This document shows positions 51,661 to 60,924 of a stretch of 64,000 nucleotides of DNA, in pieces. Source of the stretch: Gemmatimonadaceae bacterium (GTDB taxonomy: Bacteria > Gemmatimonadota > Gemmatimonadetes > Gemmatimonadales > Gemmatimonadaceae); contig JAHBVT010000001.1 of the NCBI GenBank assembly GCA_019637355.1, forward strand, positions 1,395,192-1,459,191, given 5' to 3'. The notes below the pieces were generated by a model. That model did no database searches. It saw only the letters and a list, made by a program, of their open reading frames with translations, and was not told the origin of the DNA. Made by a program: the position numbers and the translations under genes. Position 1 is the first letter of the stretch; every line of letters starts with the position of its first letter.

Positions 51661-51697
51661 CCGTAGCTAAGCCGTTGCAACGCCCCAGTTTATCCGC

Positions 51698-51727
51698 TTG
51701 ACCAACCCCTCACAGCGCGATTAGTTT
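51698..51727 (+). promoter_or_regulatory. Putative promoter for the yceD-rpmF-fatty-acid cluster
   Basis: TTGACC (51698-51703) and TAGTTT (51722-51727) are spaced by 18 bases. Transcription would start near 51734, almost at the ATG at 51736, which implies a leaderless message for the first gene. Confidence 0.4.
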
Positions 51728-51735
51728 ACTTGGCT

Positions 51736-52203
51736 ATGCTTTCGTTCCCCATTCGCACCCTGGCGCAGGGCGCGGCGCAGGTTGAAGGTGACCTCGCCTC
51801 CGACGACGCGGTGTGGCTGGAGGGCGACGTTCGTCCCGTTGGGGCGGTCCGGGTCACCGGACGCCTGAGCGGGGCGGGGGCAGGGCGGTATTACTTCTCC
51901 GGCGGGTTCCACGGGACCGCGGCCGGCGAGTGCCGCCGCTGCCTCACGCCGGTGGAGTTCGTGGTGCAGAATGAGGCCCACATCATCTTCGCCGACGCGG
52001 ACGACGAGAACGCGGACGAGCCGGATGTCTACCCGCTCGCCGAGGCCGGGACTTCCCTGGACCTCAGCCCCGCGATTCGCGAGCACTGGCTGCTGGATGC
52101 CTCTGGGTTGCCGTTGTGCCGTCCTGACTGCAAGGGACTGTGCCCGACGTGCGGCGCGGAGCTCAATGCTGGACCCTGCGCCTGCCCCACCGCAGCCGCG
52201 TAG
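51736..52203 (+). CDS. YceD/DUF177 family protein
   Basis: 155 aa from ATG 51736; a TTG two codons earlier is possible. CRRCLTPVEF near residue 60, a strongly acidic stretch (ADADDENADEPD) and the C-terminal zinc-like CRPDCKGLCPTCGAELN with a final CAC motif identify the DUF177 family. Members sit directly before rpmF in most bacteria and have been linked to 23S rRNA accumulation. The same rpmF neighbourhood is present here. Confidence 0.88.
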   Translation: MLSFPIRTLAQGAAQVEGDLASDDAVWLEGDVRPVGAVRVTGRLSGAGAGRYYFSGGFHGTAAGECRRCLTPVEFVVQNEAHIIFADADDENADEPDVYPLAEAGTSLDLSPAIREHWLLDASGLPLCRPDCKGLCPTCGAELNAGPCACPTAAA

Positions 52204-52253
52204 GCATTCTCTCCGACTGTTCGTTCCACTCACTCTGCAGAACCGAGACTCCG

Positions 52254-52436
52254 ATGGCCGTCCCGAAGCGCCGTACCTCCAAGCGCAAGAAGCGCGCGCG
52301 CAACACCCACAAGGTGGCGCCGAAGATCAATATCCAGGCCTGCCCGAAGTGCGGCGCGATGAAGCGCCCGCACCACGTGTGCGAGGAGTGCGGGTTCTAC
52401 GCGGGTGAACAGCGGGTCGCGGCGCGCGACGCCTGA
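52254..52436 (+). CDS. rpmF: 50S ribosomal protein L32
   Basis: 60 aa. MAVPKRRTSKRKKRARNTHK is the standard N-terminus. The zinc-binding pair CPKCG and CEECG near residues 30-48 is intact, so this is the zinc-containing (C+) form. It lies between the DUF177 gene and plsX, the usual order. Confidence 0.97.
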   Translation: MAVPKRRTSKRKKRARNTHKVAPKINIQACPKCGAMKRPHHVCEECGFYAGEQRVAARDA

Positions 52437-52438
52437 TT

Positions 52439-53440
52439 ATGGCCCGCATCGCGCTGGACGCGATGGGGGGCGATCACGCGCCCCAGGCCCCGATCGCCGC
52501 CGCCCTCCTGGCGGCGGCCGAGCTGGGCCCAGACCACACCCTGCAGCTCGTCGGTCAAGAAGCGGTCATCCGCGAGGAGCTCGCCAAGCAACTGGCTGAG
52601 GCCTCGGCGGATGTCCGTGCCGCCGCCGAGCGCTTCGAGATCATCCACGCCCCGGACGTCATCACGATGTCCGACAAGCCCTCCGTGGCCATCCGCGGCA
52701 AGCCGAACGCCTCGATGGGTGTGGGCCTGCGCCTGCAGCCTGAGGGCAAGAGCGACGCCTTCGTCTCGGCCGGCAACACCGGTGCCCAGATGGCCGCCTC
52801 GGTGTTCATCCTGCGCCTGCACGAGGGGCTGCAGCGCCCCGCCATCGGCACGGTGTTCCCGACGGCGACCCAGCCGGTCGTGGTCCTGGACTCCGGCGCG
52901 AACGTGGACTGCTCCCCGCAGGAGTTGCTCAACTTCGCACAGCTCGGACACGTGTACGCCAAGGACATCCTCGGGCGCGCCAATCCCGCCATCGGCCTGT
53001 TGTCCGTGGGCGAGGAAGCGGAGAAGGGCAGCGCGGCCGTCAAGGAAGCGCATCAACTGCTGCTCAAGAGCGGCCTCAACTTCGTCGGCAACGTCGAGGG
53101 GCGCGACATCCCGCTCGGCGCCTGCGATCGCGGCCCGATTGACGTCGTGGTCTGCGATGGCTTCACCGGCAACGTCCTGCTGAAGTTCTATGAAGCGGCG
53201 CCGAAACTGTTCGGCGGCCTGATGCTCAAGGCCGGGGTCTCCAAGGAGACGCTCGGCGCGGCGCTGGGCCAGCTCGACTACGCCAAGTACGGCGGCGCAC
53301 CGCTGCTCGGCGTGAAGGGCGTGAGCATCATCTGCCACGGCAAGTCGTCGCCCGAGGCGCTCAAGAACGGCATCAAGGCCGGCCTGCGCGCCGTGGTGTC
53401 AGGGATGAGCCGCCACATCGGTGAGGAGGTACACGCGTGA
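52439..53440 (+). CDS. plsX: Phosphate acyltransferase PlsX
   Basis: 333 aa. Converts acyl-ACP to acyl-phosphate for phospholipid synthesis. IALDAMGGDHAP at the N-terminus, SAGNTGA near residue 115 and VCDGFTGNVLLKF near 240 are signatures. Two bases after rpmF; its stop overlaps the GTG of fabH. Confidence 0.95.
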   Translation: MARIALDAMGGDHAPQAPIAAALLAAAELGPDHTLQLVGQEAVIREELAKQLAEASADVRAAAERFEIIHAPDVITMSDKPSVAIRGKPNASMGVGLRLQPEGKSDAFVSAGNTGAQMAASVFILRLHEGLQRPAIGTVFPTATQPVVVLDSGANVDCSPQELLNFAQLGHVYAKDILGRANPAIGLLSVGEEAEKGSAAVKEAHQLLLKSGLNFVGNVEGRDIPLGACDRGPIDVVVCDGFTGNVLLKFYEAAPKLFGGLMLKAGVSKETLGAALGQLDYAKYGGAPLLGVKGVSIICHGKSSPEALKNGIKAGLRAVVSGMSRHIGEEVHA

Positions 53441-54426
53441 AGCGCCCCGTCGCGATGTTGGGCCCCACCGCGCACGCGGTGCCCGAGCGCATCCTCAAGA
53501 ACGCCGACTTTCCGGCGATGGGGATCGACACGTCGGACGAGTGGATTCGCGAGCGCACGGGCATCCGCCAACGCTTCATCTGCGGGGAAGGCGAGAACCT
53601 GACGTCACTGGCGACGCAGGCCGCGAAGGACGCGATGGCGGCCGCTGGCGTCACCGCGGCGGAGCTTGACGCAATCATCCTCGGCACGGCCTCGCCGGAC
53701 CGGCTGCTGCCGTCCACGGCGGTGGAGGTGCAGGCCGCGCTTGGCGCCACGCGTGCCGTGGCCTTCGACATCGACGCCGCCTGCTCAGGCTGGCTCTACA
53801 GCGCCCAGATCGCCGAAGGCCTGATCGCGACGGGGGCCTACGAGACCATCCTCGTGATCGGCGGCGAAGTGCTCAGCCGCATCATCAACTGGAAGGACCG
53901 CAACACCTGCGTCCTCTTCGGCGACGGTGCCGGCGCGACGATCGTCAAGAAGTCCACCAAGGGACGTGGCATCCTCTCGGCGTATATGCGGTCCGACGGA
54001 ACCCTCGCCGACCTGCTGCATCGTCCGAAGGGCGCCGGCAACGCGCCGGTGACGCCCGAGATCATCCTCGAGGGTTCGCACTACATCCAGATGGCCGGCC
54101 GCGAGGTGTTCAAGAACGCCGTGCGCTCGATGGCCGACGCCGCCGACCGCGCGCTGGACGGCGCGAAGCTCTCCGCCAGCGACATCGACGTGCTGATTCC
54201 GCATCAGGCCAACATCCGCATCATCGAGGCCACGGCCAAGCACGCCAACATCCCGGCCGAGAAGGTCTTCGTGAACGTGGACCGCTACGGCAACACCTCG
54301 GCGGCGTCGATTCCGATCGCGCTCAGCGAGGCAATGGCCCAGGGACTCGTGAAGGAGGGCACGACCGTGATGTTCGTGGCCTTCGGGGCGGGCTTCACCT
54401 GGGGCTCGATGGTGGTGCGCTTCTGA
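53437..54426 (+). CDS. fabH: 3-oxoacyl-ACP synthase III (FabH)
   Basis: 329 aa from GTG 53437. Starts fatty-acid chains from acyl-CoA and malonyl-ACP. The catalytic triad is visible: Cys116 in IDAACSGWLY, His in IPHQANIRI near 248 and Asn in RYGNTSAASIPIAL near 278. DEWIRERTGIRQR near residue 30 is conserved. Overlaps plsX and fabD by four and one bases. Confidence 0.96.
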   Translation: MKRPVAMLGPTAHAVPERILKNADFPAMGIDTSDEWIRERTGIRQRFICGEGENLTSLATQAAKDAMAAAGVTAAELDAIILGTASPDRLLPSTAVEVQAALGATRAVAFDIDAACSGWLYSAQIAEGLIATGAYETILVIGGEVLSRIINWKDRNTCVLFGDGAGATIVKKSTKGRGILSAYMRSDGTLADLLHRPKGAGNAPVTPEIILEGSHYIQMAGREVFKNAVRSMADAADRALDGAKLSASDIDVLIPHQANIRIIEATAKHANIPAEKVFVNVDRYGNTSAASIPIALSEAMAQGLVKEGTTVMFVAFGAGFTWGSMVVRF

Positions 54427-55349
54427 TGATCCTCCTGTTCCCGGGGCAGGGCTCGCAGAAGCCGGGGATGGCGAAGGACCTCGCCGAGGCCTTCCCGGTG
54501 GTGAAGGACGTGTTCGCGCGCGCCGACGAGGCACTGGGCGCGCCGCTGAGCACGCTGTGCTTCGAGGGCCCGGCCGAGGAGCTCACACTGACGCACAACG
54601 CGCAGCCGGCGCTGCTCGCGCACGGCGCCGCCGTCTGGGCCGTGGTGAAGGAGCAGTTGGGCTCCAAGGTGCAGGGCGCGGCGGGACACTCGCTGGGCGA
54701 GTTCTCGGCGTACCACGCCGCAGGCGCGCTGGGGCTGGAGGACGCCCTCAAGCTGGTCCGCCGTCGCGGCGAGCTGATGTATCAGACCGGAGTGGACGTC
54801 CCCGGCGCGATGGCTGCGATTCTCGGCGAGATGTCGCGGACCATTGAAGAGATCTGCGGCGAGGCGTCGGCGGCGGGCGTGGTCGTGCCGGCCAACTACA
54901 ACGCGACCGAACAGATCGTGATTTCGGGCGAAGTGGCTGCCGTGGAGAAGGCGATGGAGCTGGCCAAGGCGGCCGGCGCCAAGCGCGCCCTGCGCCTGCC
55001 GGTGAGCGGGGCATTCCATTCGCCGCTGATGCAGCCCGCCGCAGGCGGACTCGAGACGGCGCTGGACGCTGCCCGCTGGCGGGACCCCTCGTGGCCCGTG
55101 TGGAGCAACGTCACTGCCGAGGCGGTCGGCGACGCGGCGACCGCGAAGGACCTGCTGCACCAGCAACTCACCAGCCCGGTGCGCTGGGTTGAAGTGGTCC
55201 GGAATCTCGCGGCGCGCTTCCCCGGCACGACCTTCGTGGAGATGGGCCCTGGCGCGGTGCTCAGCGGTCTCGTGAAGCGCCTCGCCCCCGGCTGCACGAC
55301 GATGACCTGCGGCACCGTGGCCGAGGTCGAAGCGCTGCTCAAGCTGTGA
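54426..55349 (+). CDS. fabD: Malonyl-CoA:ACP transacylase
   Basis: 307 aa. The N-terminal FPGQGSQKPGM, nucleophile Ser89 in GHSLGEFSAYHAAG, and the catalytic His in LPVSGAFHSPLM near residue 197 are intact. ATG 54426 shares a base with the fabH stop. A single class B repeat arm follows in the gap to fabG. Confidence 0.96.
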   Translation: MILLFPGQGSQKPGMAKDLAEAFPVVKDVFARADEALGAPLSTLCFEGPAEELTLTHNAQPALLAHGAAVWAVVKEQLGSKVQGAAGHSLGEFSAYHAAGALGLEDALKLVRRRGELMYQTGVDVPGAMAAILGEMSRTIEEICGEASAAGVVVPANYNATEQIVISGEVAAVEKAMELAKAAGAKRALRLPVSGAFHSPLMQPAAGGLETALDAARWRDPSWPVWSNVTAEAVGDAATAKDLLHQQLTSPVRWVEVVRNLAARFPGTTFVEMGPGAVLSGLVKRLAPGCTTMTCGTVAEVEALLKL

Positions 55350-55358
55350 ACGCGCACT

Positions 55359-55381
55359 CCTTCCGTCTTCAGTCTTCCGTC
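55359..55381. repeat. Class B intergenic repeat, single-arm copy
   Basis: 23 bases identical to the right arm of the hairpin at 51599-51660, in the 43-base fabD-fabG gap, ending 11 bases before the fabG ATG. No complementary arm is nearby. Confidence 0.8.
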
Positions 55382-55392
55382 CCGATTTCCCA

Positions 55393-56122
<730 letters not shown>

Positions 56123-56130
<8 letters not shown>

Positions 56131-56151
56131 CGCGCGATTTCCCGCTATATT
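56123..56151 (+). promoter_or_regulatory. Possible internal promoter before acpP
   Basis: A good -10 element, TATATT (56146-56151), sits 45 bases before the acpP ATG in the fabG-acpP gap. The -35 position (56123-56128, TGATGT) matches consensus poorly. High acyl carrier protein demand would make an extra promoter plausible. Confidence 0.3.
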
Positions 56152-56195
56152 TTCCGACAGTCACCGCAGCGCCCACCCCACAGGAGCAACACCCA

Positions 56196-56432
56196 ATGGC
56201 CGACCATTCCGCGAAGGTCAAGGACATCATCGAGAAGGAGCTCGGCGTCGAGCGCGAGAAGCTGACCGACGGCGCGTCGTTCATCGAGGATCTCGGAGCG
56301 GACTCGCTCGACATCGTCGAACTCGTGATGGAGTTCGAAAAGGAGTTCAACATCGACATCCCGGACGAGGATGCCGAGAAGCTCCGCAACGTGGGCGACG
56401 CCATCGCCTACCTGAACGGCAAGCTCGGTTAA
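56196..56432 (+). CDS. acpP: Acyl carrier protein
   Basis: 78 aa, highly acidic. The phosphopantetheine attachment is Ser37 in [22 protein letters not shown] and VGDAIAYL complete the four-helix pattern. Preceded by AGGAGCAACACCCA, a clear ribosome-binding site. Confidence 0.97.
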   Translation: MADHSAKVKDIIEKELGVEREKLTDGASFIEDLGADSLDIVELVMEFEKEFNIDIPDEDAEKLRNVGDAIAYLNGKLG

Positions 56433-56435
56433 GCG

Positions 56436-57686
56436 GTGGCATCGACGAAGCGCCGGGTCGTCATCACGGGGGCGGGCGTCGTCACCCCCGTGGGCAATGA
56501 CCTTCCGTCGACGTGGGAGGGGCTGCTGGCCGGCAAGTCCGGCGGCGCGCCGATCACGCGGTTCGACACCACGGACTTCAAGGTGAAGTTTGCCTGCGAG
56601 ACCAAGGGGTTCGACCCGGCGCTGTATATGGACCGCAAGGAAGTGAAGCGGTCCGACCTGTACACGCAGTTCGCGATGGCGGCGTCGGTGCAGGCGATGA
56701 CCGATGCCGGCCTGGCGGAGGGGGGCTTCGACCCGCTGCGCACGGGCGTCGTGATCGGCTCGGGCATCGGCGGCATCGCCACGTTCGAGGACCAGCTCAA
56801 GGTGTACCTGTCGAGCGGCCCGAATCGCATCTCGCCGTTCTTCATCCCGATGTTCATCGGCGACATCGCCGCCGGCGTGGTCTCGATGCGCTTCGGCGCC
56901 AAGGGACCCAACTACGCGGTGCAGTCGGCCTGCGCCACCAGCGCCCACGCCATCGGTGACGCCTTCCGGATGATCGCCTACGGCGATGCCGACGTGATGA
57001 TCGCCGGCGGGTCGGAGGCGGCGGTTACGCCGATGTCGATCGGCGGCTTCGGCAATATGCAGGCGCATTCGACGCGCAACGACGAGCCGGCGACGGCCTC
57101 GCGGCCTTTCGACGCCACTCGCGACGGCTTCGTGCTCGGCGAGGGCGCGGGCATCGTGGTGCTGGAGGAGCTGGGGCACGCGGTGAAGCGCGGCGCCCGG
57201 ATCCTGGCTGAGATCGTCGGCTACGGCGCCACCGGCGACGCCTATCACCTCACGGGGCAGCCCGAAGACCACGAGGGCCTGCAGCGCGCGATGCGCCGCG
57301 CCCTCGAGGACGGCGGCCTGGCACCGGAGGAAGTGCAGTACGTCAACGCGCACGGCACTTCGACGCCGCTCAACGACCCGAACGAGATCCGTGCCATCAA
57401 GAAGGTCTTCGGTGCGCACGCCACGGCGCTCAATGTGTCGTCCACGAAGTCGGCGACGGGACATATGCTCGGCGCCGCCGGCTCGGTCGAAGCCGTCTTC
57501 ACGACACTGGCCATCGTGCACGGCGTCGTCCCGCCGACGATCAACTACAAGACGCCGGATCCCGAGTGCGATCTGGACATCACGCCGAACACGCCCGTGA
57601 AGCGCGAGGTGCACGCCGCGCTGAGCAACTCCTCGGGCTTCGGCGGCCACAACGTCTCGATCGCGCTCCGGCGATACACGGAGTAG
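56436..57686 (+). CDS. fabF: 3-oxoacyl-ACP synthase II (FabF)
   Basis: 416 aa from GTG 56436, three bases after acpP. Elongating condensing enzyme. Nucleophile Cys166 in SACATSAHAIGD; the two catalytic His residues are in NAHGTSTPLND near 305 and SATGHMLGAAG near 342. GFGGHNVS near the C-terminus is conserved. Confidence 0.96.
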   Translation: MASTKRRVVITGAGVVTPVGNDLPSTWEGLLAGKSGGAPITRFDTTDFKVKFACETKGFDPALYMDRKEVKRSDLYTQFAMAASVQAMTDAGLAEGGFDPLRTGVVIGSGIGGIATFEDQLKVYLSSGPNRISPFFIPMFIGDIAAGVVSMRFGAKGPNYAVQSACATSAHAIGDAFRMIAYGDADVMIAGGSEAAVTPMSIGGFGNMQAHSTRNDEPATASRPFDATRDGFVLGEGAGIVVLEELGHAVKRGARILAEIVGYGATGDAYHLTGQPEDHEGLQRAMRRALEDGGLAPEEVQYVNAHGTSTPLNDPNEIRAIKKVFGAHATALNVSSTKSATGHMLGAAGSVEAVFTTLAIVHGVVPPTINYKTPDPECDLDITPNTPVKREVHAALSNSSGFGGHNVSIALRRYTE

Positions 57687-57693
57687 GCCTCCG

Positions 57694-58914
57694 ATGCCCG
57701 ATGCGCTGACGATCCCGTTCGAGCGCATCACCGACAAGGTGGTGCGCCGCATCGCGGAGCGCGTAGCGGCCGGGGAGCGACTGGCGCAGGCGGACGGCGT
57801 CGCGATGTTCGAGTCGCGCGACCTGACGGGCATCGGGCTGCTGGCCGATGCCGTGAACCGCGCCAAGCACGGCGACGTGGTCACCTTCGCGTCCAACCAG
57901 CACATCAACCCGACGAACATCTGCACGCTGCGGACAACCTGCGTGTTCTGCGGCTATGCGCGGCTTCCGAAGGAGGAGGGCGCCTACCGCTACACGCTCG
58001 AGCAGGTGATGGCCGAGGCGCGGCAGGCCAAGGACTCGATGACCCGCGAGTTCCACATCGTGGGCGGCCTCGATATGCAGGCCGGGCTCGAGTACTACAC
58101 GACGATGTTCCGGGCCATCAAGGCCGAGCTGCCGCACGTGCACATCAAGGCGCTCACGGCGGTGGAGATCGCGCACATCGCGCGGATCGAGAAGAAGTCC
58201 TGGGACGAGGTGCTCATCGCACTGCGCGAGGCCGGGCTCGATACGATGCCCGGCGGCGGCGCCGAGACCTTCTCGGCGGCCGTGCGCGAGGAGATCGCCC
58301 GCAAGAAGCTCGGCGCCGGCGACTATGTAGGCGTGCATCGGACCGCGCACAAGCTCGGCATCCGCACGAACACGACGATGCTCTATGGCCACGTCGAGAC
58401 CTACGCGGACCGGATGGAGCACCTGCAGATGCTGCGCGACCTGCAGGACGAGACCGGTGGATTCCTCGCGTACATCCCGCTGGCCTACCACCCCGACGAC
58501 AACGAGCTCGGCAAGACGCTGGGGCGCACCGGCATCGCGACCAGCGGCACCGACGACCTCAAGAACCTCGCCATCGGGCGGCTCTTCCTCGACAACTTCG
58601 AGCACATCAAGAGCCACTGGATTATGGTCTCGCCGTTCCTGAGCCAGATCGCGCTGCACTACGGCGTGAACGACCTCGAGGGCACGGTGGTGCGGGAGAA
58701 GATCTACCACGCGGTGGGCGCCACGACGCCGCAGGGGATGACGTTGGAGGCGTTGCTGAAGCTGATTCGCGGGGCGGGGAAGGTTCCCGTCGAGAGAGAC
58801 TCGTTCTACCGGCAGGTTCGCACGTTTGATGATGGACGGATGACGGATGACGGAAGCCGCACGGATCGGAGCATCCGTCATCCGTCATCCGTCGAAGCCG
58901 ACACGGCGGCATAA
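57694..58914 (+). CDS. mqnE: Aminodeoxyfutalosine synthase, radical SAM
   Basis: 406 aa. Makes aminodeoxyfutalosine from 3-(1-carboxyvinyloxy)benzoate and SAM in the futalosine menaquinone pathway. FHIVGGLDMQAGLEYY, HIKALTAVEI, GLDTMPGGGAETF, TTMLYGHVET, DLQDETGGFLAYIPLAYHP and GVNDLEGTVVREKI match MqnE. The cluster motif in TNICTLRTTCVFCGYAR is Cys77-x5-Cys83-x2-Cys86, two residues longer than the usual Cx3Cx2C. The natural end appears near VERDSFYRQV; the last 28 or so residues (FDDGRMTDDGS ... RHPSSVEADTAA) are a translated class A hairpin repeat. mqnA follows directly. Confidence 0.88.
   Translation: MPDALTIPFERITDKVVRRIAERVAAGERLAQADGVAMFESRDLTGIGLLADAVNRAKHGDVVTFASNQHINPTNICTLRTTCVFCGYARLPKEEGAYRYTLEQVMAEARQAKDSMTREFHIVGGLDMQAGLEYYTTMFRAIKAELPHVHIKALTAVEIAHIARIEKKSWDEVLIALREAGLDTMPGGGAETFSAAVREEIARKKLGAGDYVGVHRTAHKLGIRTNTTMLYGHVETYADRMEHLQMLRDLQDETGGFLAYIPLAYHPDDNELGKTLGRTGIATSGTDDLKNLAIGRLFLDNFEHIKSHWIMVSPFLSQIALHYGVNDLEGTVVREKIYHAVGATTPQGMTLEALLKLIRGAGKVPVERDSFYRQVRTFDDGRMTDDGSRTDRSIRHPSSVEADTAA
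58835..58893. repeat. Class A hairpin repeat, copy inside the mqnE 3' end
   Basis: A perfect 20-bp inverted repeat: 58835-58854 and 58874-58893, loop 19 bases. It is the same unit as at 9709. It lies within the open frame of mqnE and supplies its C-terminal tail. Confidence 0.85.
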
Positions 58915-59775
58915 GTGCGCGTCGGCCGCATCCCCTACATCAACTGCTACCCTGTGTACGGTGGCGTCGACCGCGGTCTCGTGCCGCTCGACGCCACGCT
59001 CGTCGATGGGGTGCCGACGGCGCTGAACCGGATGATGGCGTCCGGCGAGCTGGACGTCTCCGTGGTCTCCGCGGTGGAATATGCCCGGGACGCCGAGCGC
59101 TACCTGCTGCTGCCCGAGCTGGCGATTTCCTGCGACGGGCCGGTGCGCAGCGTGATGCTCTTCTCGACCGTGCCGGCGGAGCAGCTCGGCGGCCAACGGG
59201 TGCTGGTGAGCCGCTCGTCGATGACTTCGGTGCACCTGCTGGAGCTGCTCTTCGAGCACGTCTGGAAGGTCGCGCCGGAGTTCGTCCCCGGCGACGCGGA
59301 GGCCGACGCGGTAGCCGCGGGTGCCGCCGCGGATGTGGCGGCCCGGCTCGTCATCGGCGACGCGGCCCTGATGCTGCAGAGCGCCGAGCATCCCGTCGCG
59401 CGTGGGCACGGCCGGGTCTACCCGCACGTGTACGACCTCGGCGCCGAGTGGAAGCGCTGGACGGGGCTGCCGTTCGTCTTCGCGGTGTGGGTGGCGCAGC
59501 GCACCACGCCCGTCGAGGCCGCCCTGAAGGTGCACGCGGCCTTGATCCGCTCCCGGGACTGGGGACTCGCGCACCTGGATGAGCTCTCCGCCCAAGCCAG
59601 CCGCAACACCGGAGTCAGCCTCCCGGAGTGCCGCGAGTACTTCGCCGGCCTCGACTGGCGGCTCACGATGCCCGACCTCGAGGGCCTCACCGAGTTCCTG
59701 CGCCGCCTCCAACTCGCTGGACGCGTTCCGAAGGGGAAGCTGGCCTTCTTGCCGGCCGCGAACTCAGGCCGCTAA
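58915..59775 (+). CDS. mqnA: Chorismate dehydratase
   Basis: 286 aa from GTG 58915, directly after the mqnE stop. Dehydrates chorismate to 3-(1-carboxyvinyloxy)benzoate, the first step of the futalosine route. VGRIPYINCYPVYGG at the N-terminus, DVSVVSAVEYARD near residue 43, LVSRSSMTSVHLLELLF near 98 and VIGDAALM near 143 fit the family's periplasmic-binding-protein fold. No signal peptide, as expected for MqnA. Confidence 0.93.
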   Translation: MRVGRIPYINCYPVYGGVDRGLVPLDATLVDGVPTALNRMMASGELDVSVVSAVEYARDAERYLLLPELAISCDGPVRSVMLFSTVPAEQLGGQRVLVSRSSMTSVHLLELLFEHVWKVAPEFVPGDAEADAVAAGAAADVAARLVIGDAALMLQSAEHPVARGHGRVYPHVYDLGAEWKRWTGLPFVFAVWVAQRTTPVEAALKVHAALIRSRDWGLAHLDELSAQASRNTGVSLPECREYFAGLDWRLTMPDLEGLTEFLRRLQLAGRVPKGKLAFLPAANSGR

Positions 59776-59796
59776 TCAGGGATTTGCTTAGATTGG

Positions 59797-59860
59797 GACG
59801 GAAGACGGATGACGGATGCAACACCGAGTCCGCATTAGCATCCGTCATCCGTCATCCGTC
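59797..59860. repeat. Class A hairpin repeat, copy between mqnA and mqnC
   Basis: 23-base arms at 59797-59819 and 59838-59860 pair with one mismatch across an 18-base loop. It ends 17 bases before the mqnC ATG, so it could influence mqnC translation. Confidence 0.85.
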
Positions 59861-59877
59861 AAGGGCCCAACTCGGAA

Positions 59878-60924
59878 ATGTCTGAACATACCGACCTTCT
59901 CGATTACTACGAGCGCTCTCCCCTCCTCGAGCTCGGCGCCGCCGCCAACGCGGTGCGCACCCGGCTGCACCCCGAGCCGATCGTCACGTACATCGTGGAC
60001 CGCAACATCAACTACACGAACGTCTGCGTGGCCGACTGTGGCTTCTGTGCGTTCTACCGGCGGCCCAAGGATGCCGAGGGCTGGACGCTGTCCTACGAGG
60101 AGATCGGCGCCAAGATCGACGAGGTGAAGGCGCTTGGCGGCGTGCAGATCCTCATCCAGGGCGGGCACAACCCGTACATCCCGTTCGAGTGGTATCTCGA
60201 GCTGCTCAAGTACATCAAGCGCCACCACCCCATCCACGTGCACGGCTTCAGCCCCAGCGAGGTGGACTTCTGGGCGACGCTGTACCGAATGGACGCCCGC
60301 ACGGTCATCCAGGAGCTGGTGAAGGCCGGCCTGGATTCGATCCCCGGCGGTGGCGGCGAGATCCTCGTGCAGCGCGTGCGTGACAACGTGGCCAAGAAGA
60401 AGGCTGGCGCCGACCGTTGGCTCGAGGTGATGGAGATCGCCCATCAGGAAGGCCTCAGGACCTCGTGCACGATGATGTACGGCATCGGCGAGACGAAGGC
60501 CGAGCGTGTCGAGCACCTGCTGCGCCTGAAGGAGGTGCAGAAGCGCACCAACGGCTTCACCGCGTTCATTTGCTGGCCGCTGCAGCCGGAGAATACGCCC
60601 GAGATGAGCCATATGCCGAAGACCGACGCGGTGGAGTATCTCCGCACCACGGCCTTCGCGCGCACGGTGCTCGACAACATCCCCAACATCCAGGCCAGTT
60701 GGGTGACGATGGGGATGAAAGTCGGCCAGACGGCGCTGCACTACGGCTGCAACGACTTCGGTTCGCTGATGCTCGAGGAGAACGTCGTCTCGGCGGCCAA
60801 CACGACGCACCGCACGACGATCGAGGAGATGGAGACGCTGATCCGCGAAGCCGGGTTCACGCCGCGCAAGCGCAAGCAGGACTACTCGCTGCTCGACGCC
60901 GCGCCCGAACTGGTGGGCGCGTGA
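59878..60924 (+). CDS. mqnC: Cyclic dehypoxanthine futalosine synthase, radical SAM
   Basis: 348 aa. Cyclises dehypoxanthine futalosine in menaquinone synthesis. The cluster motif is canonical: Cys50, Cys54 and Cys57 in NVCVADCGFCAFYR. IQGGHNPYIPFEWY, HGFSPSEVDF, GLDSIPGGGGEIL, TSCTMMYGIGET, FICWPLQPENT and HYGCNDFGSLMLEENVVSAA match MqnC. The stop overlaps the ispF GTG. mqnB and mqnD are not in this window. Confidence 0.95.
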   Translation: MSEHTDLLDYYERSPLLELGAAANAVRTRLHPEPIVTYIVDRNINYTNVCVADCGFCAFYRRPKDAEGWTLSYEEIGAKIDEVKALGGVQILIQGGHNPYIPFEWYLELLKYIKRHHPIHVHGFSPSEVDFWATLYRMDARTVIQELVKAGLDSIPGGGGEILVQRVRDNVAKKKAGADRWLEVMEIAHQEGLRTSCTMMYGIGETKAERVEHLLRLKEVQKRTNGFTAFICWPLQPENTPEMSHMPKTDAVEYLRTTAFARTVLDNIPNIQASWVTMGMKVGQTALHYGCNDFGSLMLEENVVSAANTTHRTTIEEMETLIREAGFTPRKRKQDYSLLDAAPELVGA

